DNA of 64,000 nt from Macrocystis pyrifera (Eukaryota > Sar > Phaeophyceae > Laminariales > Laminariaceae). Below, piece after piece: positions 1-13,900 of the stretch; position 1 is the stretch's first letter; the number at the start of each line of letters is the position of its first letter. Both the position numbers and the translations under genes were made by a program. The stretch is taken from the NCBI GenBank assembly GCA_031763025.1, contig JASSKH010000024.1, positions 8,145,023 to 8,209,022 of the forward strand. Reading direction: 5' to 3'. The notes under the pieces are model-generated. The model ran no database searches. It worked only from the letters and a program-made list of their open reading frames with translations, and was not told the origin of the DNA.

Positions 1-680
1 GCGCTCGAAAGGATAACGAACGAGGAAGTTCAGTCATTCAGTACGAGTACCGTACACACTCGTACCAGAGGTACTGCAGTACTGGTCGGGTCGGAAGTCG
101 GAAGCAGACATCATCGAGCAAATGACTGCAGTACTCGTAGTCCATGAGAATATAAACAAAGAAGACAGAAGAAGAATGCTCGATGTTGAGATATATCACC
201 TGTTGGCTCACCACAGCCCTCGTCAATCGATAGCGAGGAATGCACCACTGCCCTTCTGTTTCTTTCTTCCGTCTCCAAGCTATACCTTTGGCGGTTGGTG
301 CGGGCGGGGCAACGGGGCTGTGGGTTTCGGGGGTAAAACCGATTTCCCGTATTCCCGATCAAATACGCCTTCGATACACATGTGAAAACTATTTCACAGC
401 ATCCCCAAAGAAACAAGCCTCCATAATGTATGTATAACACAATTTTCTGTGCTTATTGAGATTTGAAAACAGCAGAAAGGACTCCGGTCTCCGGTCGCCC
501 CACCCCCGATAGGGCTGCACCCAAACGTGCACACTCCCGGCGTCGTTTGCACTTGGTCCAGTGATCGCTGTGCAGCTAATTCATGGCGCGATCCCGATCG
601 CCCCCGTGGGGGGGAAGCACAAGAACGCGCTCTGATACGACCAAGATTAATAGTAACGAGGGGTTATTACCCCGTCCTGA
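1..680. other. Unassigned left edge
   Basis: No convincing gene, RNA or repeat was recognised here. Short open frames exist on both strands but none has family-like sequence. The interval probably holds upstream or 5' untranslated sequence of the AAA ATPase gene that begins just downstream. An in-frame stop at 678-680 bounds the reading frame of the first coding exon on its left. Confidence 0.4.
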
Positions 681-1004
681 ACATGGCGCTCGCCGGCCTG
701 TCCTGCTCAGGGCCCACGCGCACGCCGGGCTGCTGCTGTGCGGGATGTATGTCGCTGCATCGGGCACGGCTGTTGCGGCGTCGACCTTTCGAGAAGAAAT
801 CTTGGGAACGCTGCTTCCCCCCCCCCCCCCTCCTCTTCGTGCTCCTCTCCAAATGTTCCCTCTGCTGGAGACGTCGTTGAGGATGACTTTAGCAGGAGCA
901 GCAGCAGCAGCTCAAGTAGAAACCCCCAACGAGGAAGACAAGGTGCTGTGTCCGGCGGTGACTTAGCGGGGCAGCCTCGCGTGTCCGCGTCGCACGCCGG
1001 TACT

Positions 1005-2199
1005 ATGGCAGAGGCATCCGCGAAGGAAGGGCGGAACGGCGTCGCGACAGCAGCGGCAGGCTCAGTCGACCACCACCGCCGATATCCATCGCCTGTGGAC
1101 GAGGCAATAGCAGTGGCCGATACCAGCCAAGCAGCCACCGGCTCCCACCTCCTGTTGTCGACTTCCGCAGCTGCTAGTGCCGCTGCCCCTGCTGCTGCTC
1201 TTGGTTCTGGTGGTGCTGGTGATGGTGGTGCTGGTGGTGTAGCTGGTACTGATCCTGCTGTTACTGTCGTTATTGCTGGTGCTGGTTCTGACGAAAACAT
1301 TGAGTCAACTGACGGAGGAAGAGGAGGAGGAGGAGTTCCATACCCTTTCGCCTGCGGCATTGGTTGGAGGGGTAGTCGTACGAGTGGTGTCCGCAGTGGT
1401 GGCGTTGGCCGTGGCGGCGGCGGTGGCGGCGGCGGCGGCGGTGGTTTTGGCGGTCTAGGATGGGCTCTGTGGGGGGGCAGCAGCAAGCCGCGCGGACCAA
1501 GATGGCAGGAGCAGGAGCAGCAGCAGCAGAAGCACCGGCAGGGGCACCAGCAGGGACACCAGCAGGCCGGTACCGACGCCGATGTGCATCGCGACAGCGA
1601 CAACGATAGCGACGACGTCGACGACGACATCAGCGGAAAAATGGCATTCCAAAGCGTGGAGAGTATCGGCTTAAGGCCGGGGGAAGCAGCAGCAGCAGCA
1701 ACAACAGGAGGAGCTGGAGGAAGAGCCGGAGGAAGAACGGGAGGGAAAGGAGGAGGAGGAGGAGGAGGGAGAGGAGGCGTCGCTCCTACATCTCCCGAGG
1801 CAGCGGCGGCGGCGACGGCAGCAGCAGCGGCGGCGGCGGCGGCAGCCGCAGCGATACCAGGCTCAGAAGCTCTGGCAGGCGCCTCCGCGGTTGGAACACC
1901 TCCCGGCCGTCGCGGTGCACCGACAACGATGAAGACGACGACGACTGCAGCCGCCAACCCCACCCCCACCGCTGGCGCTGCCACTGCTCCTAGTGGAAAA
2001 GGTGGCAGATGGACACATACACCCCCACCACCACCGCCTCCTTATTCTGGCTCCGCGCCCCCGTCGCAAGGGTTAGAGGCGTTATTGTCGCCCCCAGAAT
2101 CGGTTTCGACGGACCGAGAGCGAGAGCTAGAAATATTAGAGCTAGAAGCGGCTGCGTTTACGGATGGGCGAGAGGAGGGCGCGGCGGGGGTGGACGCTG
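1005..2199 (+). CDS. AAA ATPase gene, exon 1 (low-complexity N-terminus)
   Basis: The frame is open from after the stop at 678-680 to the donor at 2200 (GTGAGA). No ATG occurs in frame until 1005, which has A at -3 and G at +4, so I start there. The exon could instead begin at an acceptor upstream (for example after 710), because the frame before 1005 also looks protein-like (Ser run, then DVVEDD-type acidic patch). The product is rich in Ala, Gly, Gln and Pro homopolymers with acidic stretches (DSDNDSDDVDDD) and a charged end (STDRERELEILELEAAAF) that could be helical or coiled. The exon ends in phase 1 and joins exon 2 exactly. No known domain was recognised. Confidence 0.55.
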
Positions 2200-5100
2200 G
2201 TGAGAGAGTGAGAGGAGTAGGGGCAATGGGTGGGGGGGGGGGTTGGGGAGGGGGGAGGCTGGGCGGGGTGTGCGTTTTTTTTTTTCGTATCCCCTCTTAT
2301 GCACTTGTGCACTCTGCATGTACTGCTATGCGTTTCGTTGTTTTTGTCGCCCCCCCCCCCCCCCCTCTTGTCAGCCTGGTCGGTGAAAACCCGGACGTCC
2401 TCCGTCCCGGCATTGTAGGGATGCGAGGGTCTATGGTCATACGACTACGGCCATGCATGATGATGAGTACCCCCCCCCCCCCCCCCACCTCTTGTTGTTG
2501 GCGTGTTTGATCGCTCATACTCGACCCCTCTCGCTCTCTCGGCTTGATTATCAGCCCTCTTTCTGTCTACCGGCGGCCCCATATGCTTCCCGAAATGCGA
2601 CCGCGACCCACTCGCTTATCTCCCCTCCCCCCCGTCAAATGACTTAACGTAAGCAGCCAATGGGTACACCCCCCCCCCCCCCCCCCCCCCCCCCCCCGCT
2701 CCCCAACCCCACCACCCCCCTGCCCCCATCCCCGCCTCCCCATCCACTCACCCCCCCCCAATGCGCCGCCCTGGTACCCACCCACCCACCTACCCGCCCA
2801 CTCACCCCCTGTTGCTGCTGCTACATACTGCTATTGCCGCCGTGCAAACTCTCCTCCCTTGTGAACACCCTCGCAGCGGCGTCTCAAGCGACGGAAGCGA
2901 ACCAGGTGGCCTGGCGGGAGTTCTGCGCAGAAGGAGGCCCTGCCGCGATGTCGGGGATGGTGGAGCAACGGGACCTCGCCGTCGCGGGAGACGTGGCCGG
3001 CGGTGGGACAGGGGCGGCGACAGCGGTAACGGCCACGCTGGCGCGCCTGGTGGGGGGGGCGTTGCCCGAAATTATTCGGGTGGCAAAGGTACGCTTCCTT
3101 TTGTTTTTAATGTTTTTGTCCCAACTCAGTGATACATATTTGCTGTATGTGAGTGGGTGAAATTAGTCTTTTTATGACTTGAGTTGTCATTACGGCGGGC
3201 CATAGTAAATAGGATCAAATATTGTTGGTAAAAATAGCGAAATATTTAGGTTTTTGTGTGTACCGTAGGTCCTGTTTACTATGGTCCCCCCTAGTAGTAG
3301 TAGCTTGAATCATTCAATTTCTTTTTTTCAGGAGACGATTATCGATAGTGGATTTTATTTCATTTTGGCAGACGACGTAAGGTGTTGCGAAATCGCTTTC
3401 CGATAGACTACTGTTGTCGTTCGTACCCCCTTTTAGTTCTGCACCTGTTGCACGTGAACATAGGAGCTGACTCCAATTCCAAGCAGTTTGGCCCCGAAAC
3501 GGGAGTGCAGTCCTGAAGGGATTAAATGAAAAAAAAAAAAACCTTTCCTGGCAAAATGCTGCTGTCCCGTTTTGGGCAAAAACGTACTTGAAATTCGACC
3601 GGTTTGTCCCCGAAACGGGACTGCAGTTTGCCTTAAAAGGGTGACATAAACACCTTTTATGTACTACCAGTATTAATTAATACTGCACTGCTGCTGCACA
3701 GAAGCCTCGATTTGACTCTTAACTCCAAGTGGATTGTCCACGAGACGGGAGTGCGCTCCTAGATGGGGTTAAGCTTGCGCTGCTGTTGCCGCCATATCGG
3801 CGGGTTGTTCCACAACCCTTCAGTCACTGTAGTACAGTAGTTCAGTTTACACACCGCACGGATGTGGAAGTGTGGGGAGCTTGATATTTATTTTTCTACT
3901 TTTTTACTTTTTTTCCCTCCGTCCCCCCAACAGGTATGATAGGATTTCGTTTCTTTTTTTTGTTTTTGTTTTGTCACAATGTCGCTTGTCGCTTGCCACT
4001 TGTCACTTGTCTCTTGTCACCCCCCCCCCTGCTGGCTGGGATTCTGGGAGGTTTGATCGCGAACCCCGCATGAAACCATCTTCTGTCGCTGAAGCATGAT
4101 CTGGATCGTAGATGCTACAGATCAAATACATCAGGCGCATACGTACAGTTAGTATGAGCCCGGCAGGTCAAACAGATCAGGCACATGCATTCCGGGCCCC
4201 CCAACAAGCCTTGCAGAATGTTGTTGTGGCACCACCCTTGAAGAATGTTGAGCATAGGCTGCTATATATAGGGATTTCGTGTAGTGCTCGCCGCTAGGCA
4301 CGATTTTCTTAATCCGATTTTCTCGAGCGTCGCCCCGAAAGTTACCCTCTTTTTCTTGCTAGGTTGGTGTTGGTTGTTGTTGTTGTTGTTGTTGTTTTTG
4401 TTGTTGTGTCATACATATATATATATGTATATTCCCATCCCATTTATTTTTTTCGTCCTTCTGTGGTCTCTCCTTCCTACCGTAGTCGTAGCCCAGACCC
4501 GGAGTTCCCAAAAAGAAGGCTTTTCCCCCCCCTCCTCCCCACTACGGCGATGGCGAGAACGCTTCGACCCTTTTCTTCCCTCGTCGACTCGCGTCTAATT
4601 TAGGCCTCTGTACTAAGTAGGTCTACTGAGTCTGCCCTGAAACATGTGCTGTGTACCATGAAATGAAAACCTTGACCTGCATGCGTGGTGAAACCGTTTT
4701 CTGCGGTCCCTGAAAGCGCAAGAGCGCGCGATATATGTTTTTTTTACGTTGACTATCGACGAACAACAGGGCATTTTATTTTTTTACGATTACTATCGAC
4801 GAACAGTGGGGCTAAATTTTCGATGCATGCCGACGAGGGAGTAAGAAAAGCTTCGACGAGTATCGACGAGCAGCGGGAGCAAATCACGATGAAAAATCAG
4901 CGAGCAAAGTAGGGCAAAGTTAGAGGAATGTTGACGCACTCGTGAGTTATCACCGTTTGTAACCATTTTGGTAAATCGTGGCTATCAACCATTTTTAGCA
5001 AATCACACCTTGGACAGAATACGTACAGATCATGTACAGATCATTTCCACTTCATGATCTAGCTCTTTCAAGGAGGATACATTGTTGTATGATCTATTTA

Positions 5101-8100
5101 TAAGAATATCAGCTCATGTCACCCGGTGGTGGGACCCGTATAGTCTGCATGATGTAGCACATGTTTCCTGGACTTGGATCTTTACTCTGCAGATCCTGCA
5201 GGGCCTCTCCCAACGGCTGGTGAGGAACTACTGTAGATGATCTACATGATCTGTAGTGTAGACAGATATATCACTGTAGATGATCTACATGATCTGTAGT
5301 GTAGACAGATAGATCAGTGTAGTGTAGACAGATAGATCATGATCTATCTGTTCGGCGTGTGAATCAGCCACAGACCATGCCAACAACTATTTTCTCTCCG
5401 CTCCCCGCCCCTCGCTCTTGACCTTGCCGTGCGCTCCCGACCGCGCCCGCGCTCGCAGCTCATTGCGGCGGGCGGGATCATCCTTCGGGCCGTGCGCTGG
5501 GCAACCGCCGCGGCTAGCGCTGCCGTTGCTGCTCGCGGACGGGACGAAAACAAGTGGGGGGGGTTGGCGAGGAAAACAGAAAGATAAGGAGGCCGTCGCC
5601 AGGGTGGGGGAAGGGGAGTGGAGCGGGGCGGGGCAGAGGCTGAGGCGGGCGCGGGAGGCGGCCGTGCTGGTGTCGGAAGGGAGGCGCTTGCCTTTGGATG
5701 TCATTCCCACCCTGGACGAGGCCGAGCTAGAGGTGGCTTTTTTTGTTGTTGTTGTCTATGTCGTATTTATAGGGATTTTATATATACCAGGGTTGAGTGT
5801 ATATGTTTATAACACGTTGTGCTGAACTTCGACACCAATAACAAAAAACAAAGCAAAAAACAGGGTCAAGACGTAGATTTCGGCTCCGGTAATCACTTAT
5901 TGTTCGACGGTTTTTTTTCCCCTTTGAGGGTCTTTTGTCTCCGTTGGCGTCAGTCACTCATCGGACAGATCATCTAGACCATCTACAGATAGATCATCTA
6001 CAGATAGATGATCTAAGTCCTCGCCTGCCGTCGTGAGAGTTTGTGCAGGATCTGCCTTATAGGGCAGATAGATCACACCCACGAAGCATGCGGTAGATCA
6101 TACGGATTGTATACAGGTCCTACCCGGCAACGTGAGCTGTAGATCATACAGATCATATAGATCAGGGATTTATCTGCACTGAAAGATATATTGTTATATC
6201 ATGAACTGTGGGAACCGATGATCTATCTAACGTGTGACTTTTTTTTCTTCTTCTAGAATGATGTCCTAGACTCAGGCAGCTGAAACGAAACGGTTCCCAC
6301 GCGTCAACGTGAGCTAGATAGATCATGCTACAGATTAGGAACTTATCTGCCCCGACGTATCTAGTGTAGATCATGAACTTGTAGCTGCGAATCGATGATC
6401 TGTCTCCAGGTCTTTTTTTTTTTTTTTTTTTTTTGATAGCGTGTTTTGCTCGCTCGCTCCTTGCCTTGCCCTCGTCACATGTGTGCACCATAGGTGGCGG
6501 AGGACCTCGTTGATTGCGACCGGCTGGACGTAACGTTCGAGGACATTGCCGGAATGGAAAGCGTCAAGCAGTCCTTGCAGGAGATTATCTCTGAGCCCCT
6601 GGACTTTCCCCCGGACCTCTACCCGGTGAGGGGTGGTGGTTGTATGCGTACGAGAGGCGTTTTGTGGTTGGGGGGGGGGGGGGGGGGGTGAAGGTAGTGG
6701 TGTTGACGGTGTGGTGGTGGTGGTTGTGGTATCGGCTAGGGTGTTGGCGATGGTGATGGTGTTGGTGGTGGTGTCGGGGGGGTGGTGGTTTGTGCGTGCG
6801 TACTATTAATAGAGGTTTTTCGTGGTGGTGGTGGGGGCGCGGGGGGGAGGGGGCTGGTGGTGGTGGTTGGTGGTAGTGGTGGTGGTGGACGCGCATCACA
6901 CCGCGTGGCGTCACCGCTTGAAGAAAAAATAGAGACGAAAATACATCGAACTCAAATTTTCGTCCGGATAGCGTAAAATCCACGCCCGTTTCTCCCCCCC
7001 TCTCTCTCTCTCGCACACTTTTGCACACGCTTACTCTTCCCCCCCCCCCTCTACTCCTTCTCCCCCAACCCCCTCCTTCCCCACCTTGCCCCCCTCCTTT
7101 CCCCCTGCCTCTCCTCTTCGTTGCCTTCCCCCCCCCCCCCCACCCCCCCCCTTTTCCCTATCGTTTCATGAATGTATACCTGTTCTCTCATTTTTTTTGT
7201 CATTCTTTTGTCGTCTCTTGTCTCCTGTGGATTTTTCTAAAACTATACCGGTGTATTTTGTGTCAACCAAAAGAAAGTGTGTTTTGTCTCTTTGATTATC
7301 TCTCTTTTTGTGTCTTTTATTTTTCGCTGTATACGCGTGTTTTGTCTTGTTCTTAAGTCCTTCCGACAAAAATATGCGCTTTGTCTTTTGAAACGGAACT
7401 CTCTTATTTTTTTTCCTTTTTGTTTTGTTTTGGTCTTGTCTTGTTTTTTTTGTCCCTTTGGCAATTGTTTTTTGTCTTCGTCTTTTTTTTCTTTTTTTTT
7501 TTTCAGGCACGCCTGATCAAGCCCACTACCGGAATCCTCATCTACGGCCCGCCCGGGTGCGGTAAGACGCTCCTCGCCCGAGCCGTGGCCAAACAGAGCG
7601 GTGCCGCCTTCCTGAGCGTTAAGGCCTCCACGCTCGTTCGGAAACCCTACGCCTTTGGGGTACCGGCAGGAAGTGGAGGCGGTACCGGTGGCGGGCCTGG
7701 GGATGGGGTAGAGGGCGGGATGGGACATGCGAGCTTGATGGTTCGAGCGGTATTCAGCTTGGCAAGGAAGATTCAACCGTGTATTATATTTCTCGACGAA
7801 GCTGACGGACTGTGCTTCAAGAGGGAGGAGGGGGATTCGGTGGCTAGCAGGTGGGGGTGGGGGGGGAGAGGGCCGGGGAGCGGGAGGGGCGGGTAGAGGG
7901 ATACTAAATAGCTGGTAGTGACTAAAAGACGGGGTGGGGAGAGCGAGGGAGGCAGCGAGGGAGGGAGGGAGGGGGGGGGGGAGGGCGAGAGGGAGGGGAG
8001 GGGGGGGTGAGAGAGGGAGAAAGACCAGTGAAATTTCGCTGCGCTTGCTCTCGTCGTGTTTACCCTAGCTGGCTTTGTTGAGTCATGTTGGTTAGATCGA

Positions 8101-10885
8101 GTGTGAACTGACACAACGAACACCGTTATACGCCCGCTAGTATTGCACCTGGGTATACATGTGCGTACAGCAGCTATATATGCCACGTCGAATGTGTTTC
8201 TCCCTCGGCTCCCAGCAATCACACCTCTGACAGACAGATCACCGATCCACAGGCCATGGTCTGGATTTTCCAGGCCACATATGATCTGTATGATCTGTGT
8301 GATCTGTGTGATCTGTATGATCTGCATGATCTGTATGATCTGTATGATCTATATGATCTGCATGATCTGTATGATCTGTATGATCTGCATGATCTGTACG
8401 ATATGTATGCTCTGCGTGATATGCGGAATCTATATGATCTGCATGATATGTATGATCTGCGTGATCTGTATGATGTGCATGATATGCATGGTATGTATGA
8501 TCTGCGTGATCTGTATGATCTGTACGTTCTGTATGATCTGTATGATCTGTATGATCTGTATGATCTGTATGATATTTATGATATGTATAATCTTGTATGA
8601 TCTATAGCTCATGTTACCGAGTGGGAGCCGTGTGATATGCACGATCCAGCGCATGTGCTCTGGGTTAGATCTGCAGTACCCTTATTGTACAGACCTTACA
8701 CATCAACCTCTCGTAGCCGCAGTCGTAGGATCTAGTTTTTTCTCGATTACCACCTGCCCGATGTGGGTGTGTCCCTCACCTTGCACTGATCAGATAGGTC
8801 GTTCCAAGGGCAGGTATGTTCTCCGATCTTGTACGTATGACCTGCAGCTCATGTTGCCGAGTAGGGGGGACCCGCGTAGTCGGCATGATATCCAGCAGCA
8901 CATATTTCCTGGGCTGGAACTGTGTACTCTTGCACAAGGGCAGATCCTGTGCAAACCCTTTCACAACGGCCGGTGAGGAACTGGATGATCTGTGGTGTAG
9001 ACATATAGATAATGATTTATCTGTCTGTCCGAGATGTGCAATGTTTCCGGCCCTCGTAGGACGAGCCGTTCTACTAAGGTAGGGGGGAGGTTGCACTTTT
9101 TGCGCTGAAAAAAATTACACCTCGCGCAAATCATGATCTAGTCGCAGAGATCATCTAAAGGTAGTTTCTCACCAGGCCTTAGTGATGGACATTTTGCAGG
9201 ATCTGCGTGCTGTAGAGGACAGATCCAACTTCAGAAAACGTGTGCTACGGTTGTAGATGATGCAGACTACACGGGTCCTGCGTGGCAACATTAGCTACCT
9301 GTAGATCATACACGACCGGGAATAGATGATCTGATGATCTATATCTTCCTGGAAGTATCTAGATCACATAGCGGGAATCGATTATCTGTCAGATGATCTG
9401 TCAGAGCTGTCAACAGATGATCTGTTAGAGCATCCAGATGATTTGTCAGAGCTGTCAGATGAGCTGCCAGAGCTGTCAGATGATCTGCCAGAGCTGTCAA
9501 CAGGTGATCTCTCAGAGCTGTCAACAGATGATCTGCCAGAGCTGTCAACAGATGATCTGCCAGAGCTGTCAACAGATGATCTGTCAGAGCTGTCAACAGG
9601 TGATCTCTCAGAGCTGTCAACAGATGATCTGCCAGAGCTGTCAACAGATGATCTGCCAGAGCTGTGAAACATTCATCACGCTCCGAGCGCCTGATCTTAG
9701 GAACTACCCGGTACGCAACATGCCGTTGGATCCCGATGTGTAGATACTGACAGATGCCTATAGCCTTGCGCGATGGTGGTGTACCGGGCCTTTAGACCGA
9801 ACCCCTTCAGAACTGCTGTCCCGTTTTCGGGACTAGTCACTCAAATTCCAAGTAGTTTGTGCCCAAGACGGTACTGAAATCCTAAGAAGGGTTAAAGCTC
9901 GACGCAAGTTGACGCAGTAAGAAAGTGCTGAGCTCTTCTCGCGACGAAAGTGCAAGGCACGCACGTACCGTGGTGGGAGAGGGAGGGGGGAAACGAGCCT
10001 ACCTACGAGTGACCCCCGGGTCTGAGTTTCGACTGTGTATGTATTCTATTATATTTGGTGGCTTTTGGGGGGGTGGGGCGTCCTGCTCCCGCCGTGCTAT
10101 CGTCCTGCTGTGCTGGCGGACCACTCCGTCCCGTAATATAGCAACCGTTCGGGTTTAACAATGTAGGCGTGCGAGCGCGAAGCGCGAAGCGCGAGACAGT
10201 AAATGGGATGGAAAACGAGAAGAGGAAGAAAAAGTTTCGACATTCCTGGAAGAAAAAAGTAGGTTGTTGACTTCTCGAGTGAGAGAGGGAGCCTGAGAAA
10301 ATTCAGGTGCTATCTTGCACCACCGCCTTAAGGCGCCTCACCACGCCGGTTTTCGTTTTTTTTGTTTTTGTTTTTGTTTTGTTTCGTTACAATGTGGTTA
10401 AAAGAGAGGTGATGACGGAACTCATGCGGCTTTGGGACGAGCTGTCCTGCTCGACGGGGCAGGACAGGGTGGTGGTGCTGGCGGCTACGAATCGTCCCTG
10501 GGACCTCGACCCGGCCGTCCAGGTGAGGGAGTAGTTCCGCTTGTGTTCTCCGTTCCTTGTTCCACTCCCCATTCCCCACCAGTTTCTTGCCCGGTTCATG
10601 CTCTGTTTCGTATTCGATTTCTGTCCGATTTCTGTCCGTTCTCTGTTCCGGTTCCTGTCTGTTTGTTGTTCGTGTTTTTGTTGTTTTTTTTTGCGACCCC
10701 CCCCCCCCCCCCCCCTTCATGCGACTCGCCGGACACCTCACAACGCTTCGCGCTTGGTGCAAGCAATGTCTGCCTGGTCGGTGAAAACCCGACATGCTCC
10801 GTCCCGGCATTGTAGGGATGCGAGGGTCTATGGTCGTACGACTACGGCCATGCATGAGATCGAGTGCATCTCTCCTATCGAGTAC

Positions 10886-10930
<45 letters not shown>

Positions 10931-13900
10931 TTACCCTTGTCCTAGAAGTGGCCGCACCAGAGAACATGTCATTTCTTTCGACGCTGTCATCTGTATGTAA
11001 GAAAGTTCGCCTCACAAACGGGTTCTTAGTAGGACGCAGCTCACCCTTCGCGCGACTCGCCTCAAGCACCTCGCGTTTCGCTTCTTCGCGCTGGGTGCAA
11101 GCAGTGCCTGCCTGGTCGGTGAAAACCCGACGCGCTCCGTCCCGGCGATGTAGGGATGCGAGAGGGTCTATGACCATACGTGTACGGCCATACATTACAT
11201 AAGTACGTCCCCCCCCCTCTAGGTCATACGACAACAGCCATGCATAGTACCAGGTATCGAGTACCCCCCCCCCCCCCCCCGCCCCGCTTCCCCCGCCTCC
11301 CCCGCCCTTCCTCTTGTCCGTTTCTTGTTCCCTTGTTCCCTTTCTTGTTCTTATTATCGTTCTTGTTCTTGTTCTTGCGCCCTCCTCGCCCCCTTTCCCG
11401 TCGCAGAGGCGTTTCTCTCGATCGTTCCAGGTAGGTCTGCCCGATCGCAAGATGCGAAAGGCGTTGCTGATGAAAGCCTTGGAGGACGTTGAGGTCGAAG
11501 ACGGTTTCGACTGGCGCGAGTTGGCGGTGAACACGGAGGGGTACAGCTGCGGGGACGTGGTGGAGCTCTGCCGAGAGGTGCGTGGTCGTATGTCGATTCG
11601 ATATTTTTTTTCGGCGTGTCTCCTAGGCCAATGTTAGTGGGGGTCAAGGTACACAAAGGTTTGCAGGAAATAGTTTGGCGTTTCTGCGGTAAACATCGTG
11701 TTTTTATGTACCTGGTACTCGAGAAGCCTTTTTATTGTTACGTACCGTTCCATCGAGCAAAAAGTACGCTGTTCTGGTGACACCAAAAAGTGGCCGGTTT
11801 TAATACAAGGAGGAACGGGGTGTGTTAGAAAAGGAGATGAGGGAAATCGACGAATGTGACATGGAGGAGTTTGATACACTGGATAGCAGCGAGAAAACGA
11901 TCCCTATCCTAGGAGATAGATGGTGGCCACAGGCGGCCAGACAGGAAGGGGATAAGATTAGCAAAACGTTTCTATGTAATATATGGAAACAACGGAATGA
12001 GCGCCCGATTGTTGGAGGTGTCTTTATTAGGAGTAGGAACGGTGCTCCGTCTCGAAAGGGATGCGTGGTCAATGGTCAAATGACTAAGGCAAGCAACAAA
12101 TGAGTACGCCCCCCCCCCCCCCCCCCCCCCCCCGACTCGCGATCGCAGCTTCGGCTATTGCGGCGTAATATGAAACCCGCACTATCGGCGATCTCTTTTT
12201 TCGCAATCTCGTGCTCGCGATCTCATCTTGGGCCATCTTATGTTCATTCGCGATCTTATTTTCGCTCGTATCTCATTTTTGCGATATCAGTTTTGGCGAT
12301 GTTGTGTGGTGCAATATTTTTTTTTCGCGATCTCTCGTTTTTTCGCGATGTTGCTCTTGCAAATATATCGTTTTGGCGGAAGCTATTTTTTTGGCGATCT
12401 CTTTTCTCGTGACGTCATTTTTTTTTTTAGCGGTATCCTTTTTTCGTGATCTCATTTTGTCGCGCGACCTCGTTCATTTTTCTTTCGCGATTTCGACGAT
12501 CAAGTTTTTGTGATGATACCTGTCGCGTTCCGTTTTCGCTTCACCTCTTCCTCTAGATATGACATGAGTAACCGATGCCTGCTGAAGGTGAAGGTGACTG
12601 CCCCGTATCGGTGGTAGGGGGATTCTTTCCCCCGTCCCTTGCAGAATTGTAGCCAAGATAATCGTTTTCGCAATTCTTAGTTATCAACGACGGTGGTATA
12701 TACCCATTTTGAAGCCACGTCCGGTTTAAGGCCGTAGTAAAGATAAAGCCAGGTTAATCGGCCCAAGTCACGAGAACAGAAAAAAAAAAACAAGACCTAA
12801 GGGAGGATTTTTTATGGGAACATTTTTTCAGTACAGTATTTTTTAAGAAGACGTTTTTTTCAGCACAGTAGTTTTTTGAGAAGAAATACCGTATTGGAGA
12901 TAATTACCACGTTTGCGGGCTTGTCCCGGGGTGGTCTTGAAATGAGCACACCGCCACTGTTTACTGTACATTATACCGCCTCTGTCCCGAAAACGTGAAA
13001 ACGAATTTGTATATTTGTACTGTGGACCCTTTTGGGAACGAACCACTCAAACCACTATTACGGGGGACCATAGTAAATAGGACCCAATATTGTTAGTAAA
13101 AATAGGCAAATACTTACAGGTTTTTGGGTGTACCGTAGGTCCTATTTACTAGGGCCCCCCGTAATAATACGATTTTGTGTATGTTTCACTTAGCAGTGAG
13201 TGTTTATGGTAAGAAACAGGAGTGTTTTGGCCAGGCTGGATGTCTATGTTGGAATGCAGGGGAAGGGTACTATTTTTACGGGGGGCCATAGTAAGTAGGA
13301 CTAAATATTGATGGTAAAATTAGGGAAACGTATATAGGTTTTTGTGTATACCCTAGGTCCTATTTACTATGGTCCCCCGCAAACACTACGATTTAAGATC
13401 ATTCGATTTTTTTGAGGAGTTTTGGATTCAAGAGAAACACAGATTTAAGCCTTTTATTACGGGGGTCCAAAGTTAATAGGACCTATTGTATACATAAAAA
13501 CCTATATATTTACCTATTTTTACGGACACTATTTGGTCCTATTTACTATGGTCCCCAAAAGCCACGGATTGCGGTTCTGAAAGGGTTGATAAAAAACGGC
13601 CCTTGTATTTTGCGACAGAGTGTTCTTTTTCGCTTCATCTCATTTTCGCGATACACGATTTTTTTTTTTTTTTTTGCTGAGCAGGCTGTACGAGGGCCTC
13701 TGCGGGAGGCGACGGATCGCACCCGGAGGAGGGCGGCTCGACGGCAACAACATCAGGGCATTCACCAATCCCAACTGCAGTTCCAGCAGCAGCAGCAGCA
13801 GCAGGAACAAAGGCTGCAGCGAAAGATGCACGGGCGTAAGGGGGAGTTGTTGCAGGTAAAAATACCACACATCCGAGATATAAAAAAACAAAAAAACTTA

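Noticed and set aside
707-1984. 425-codon minus-strand open frame
   Set aside because: Antisense of exon 1; homopolymer-rich in GC-biased DNA, and the + frame links in phase to a recognised ATPase.
8256-8607. Long open frames YDLYDLHDL in two frames
   Set aside because: Product of the 9-bp satellite, whose period keeps frames open; no start or gene context.
8270-9668. Regularly spaced repeats suggestive of a CRISPR array
   Set aside because: No unique spacers; contiguous satellites in spliced eukaryotic DNA.
9339-9743. Open frames with LPELSTDD repeats on both strands
   Set aside because: 24-bp minisatellite artefact.
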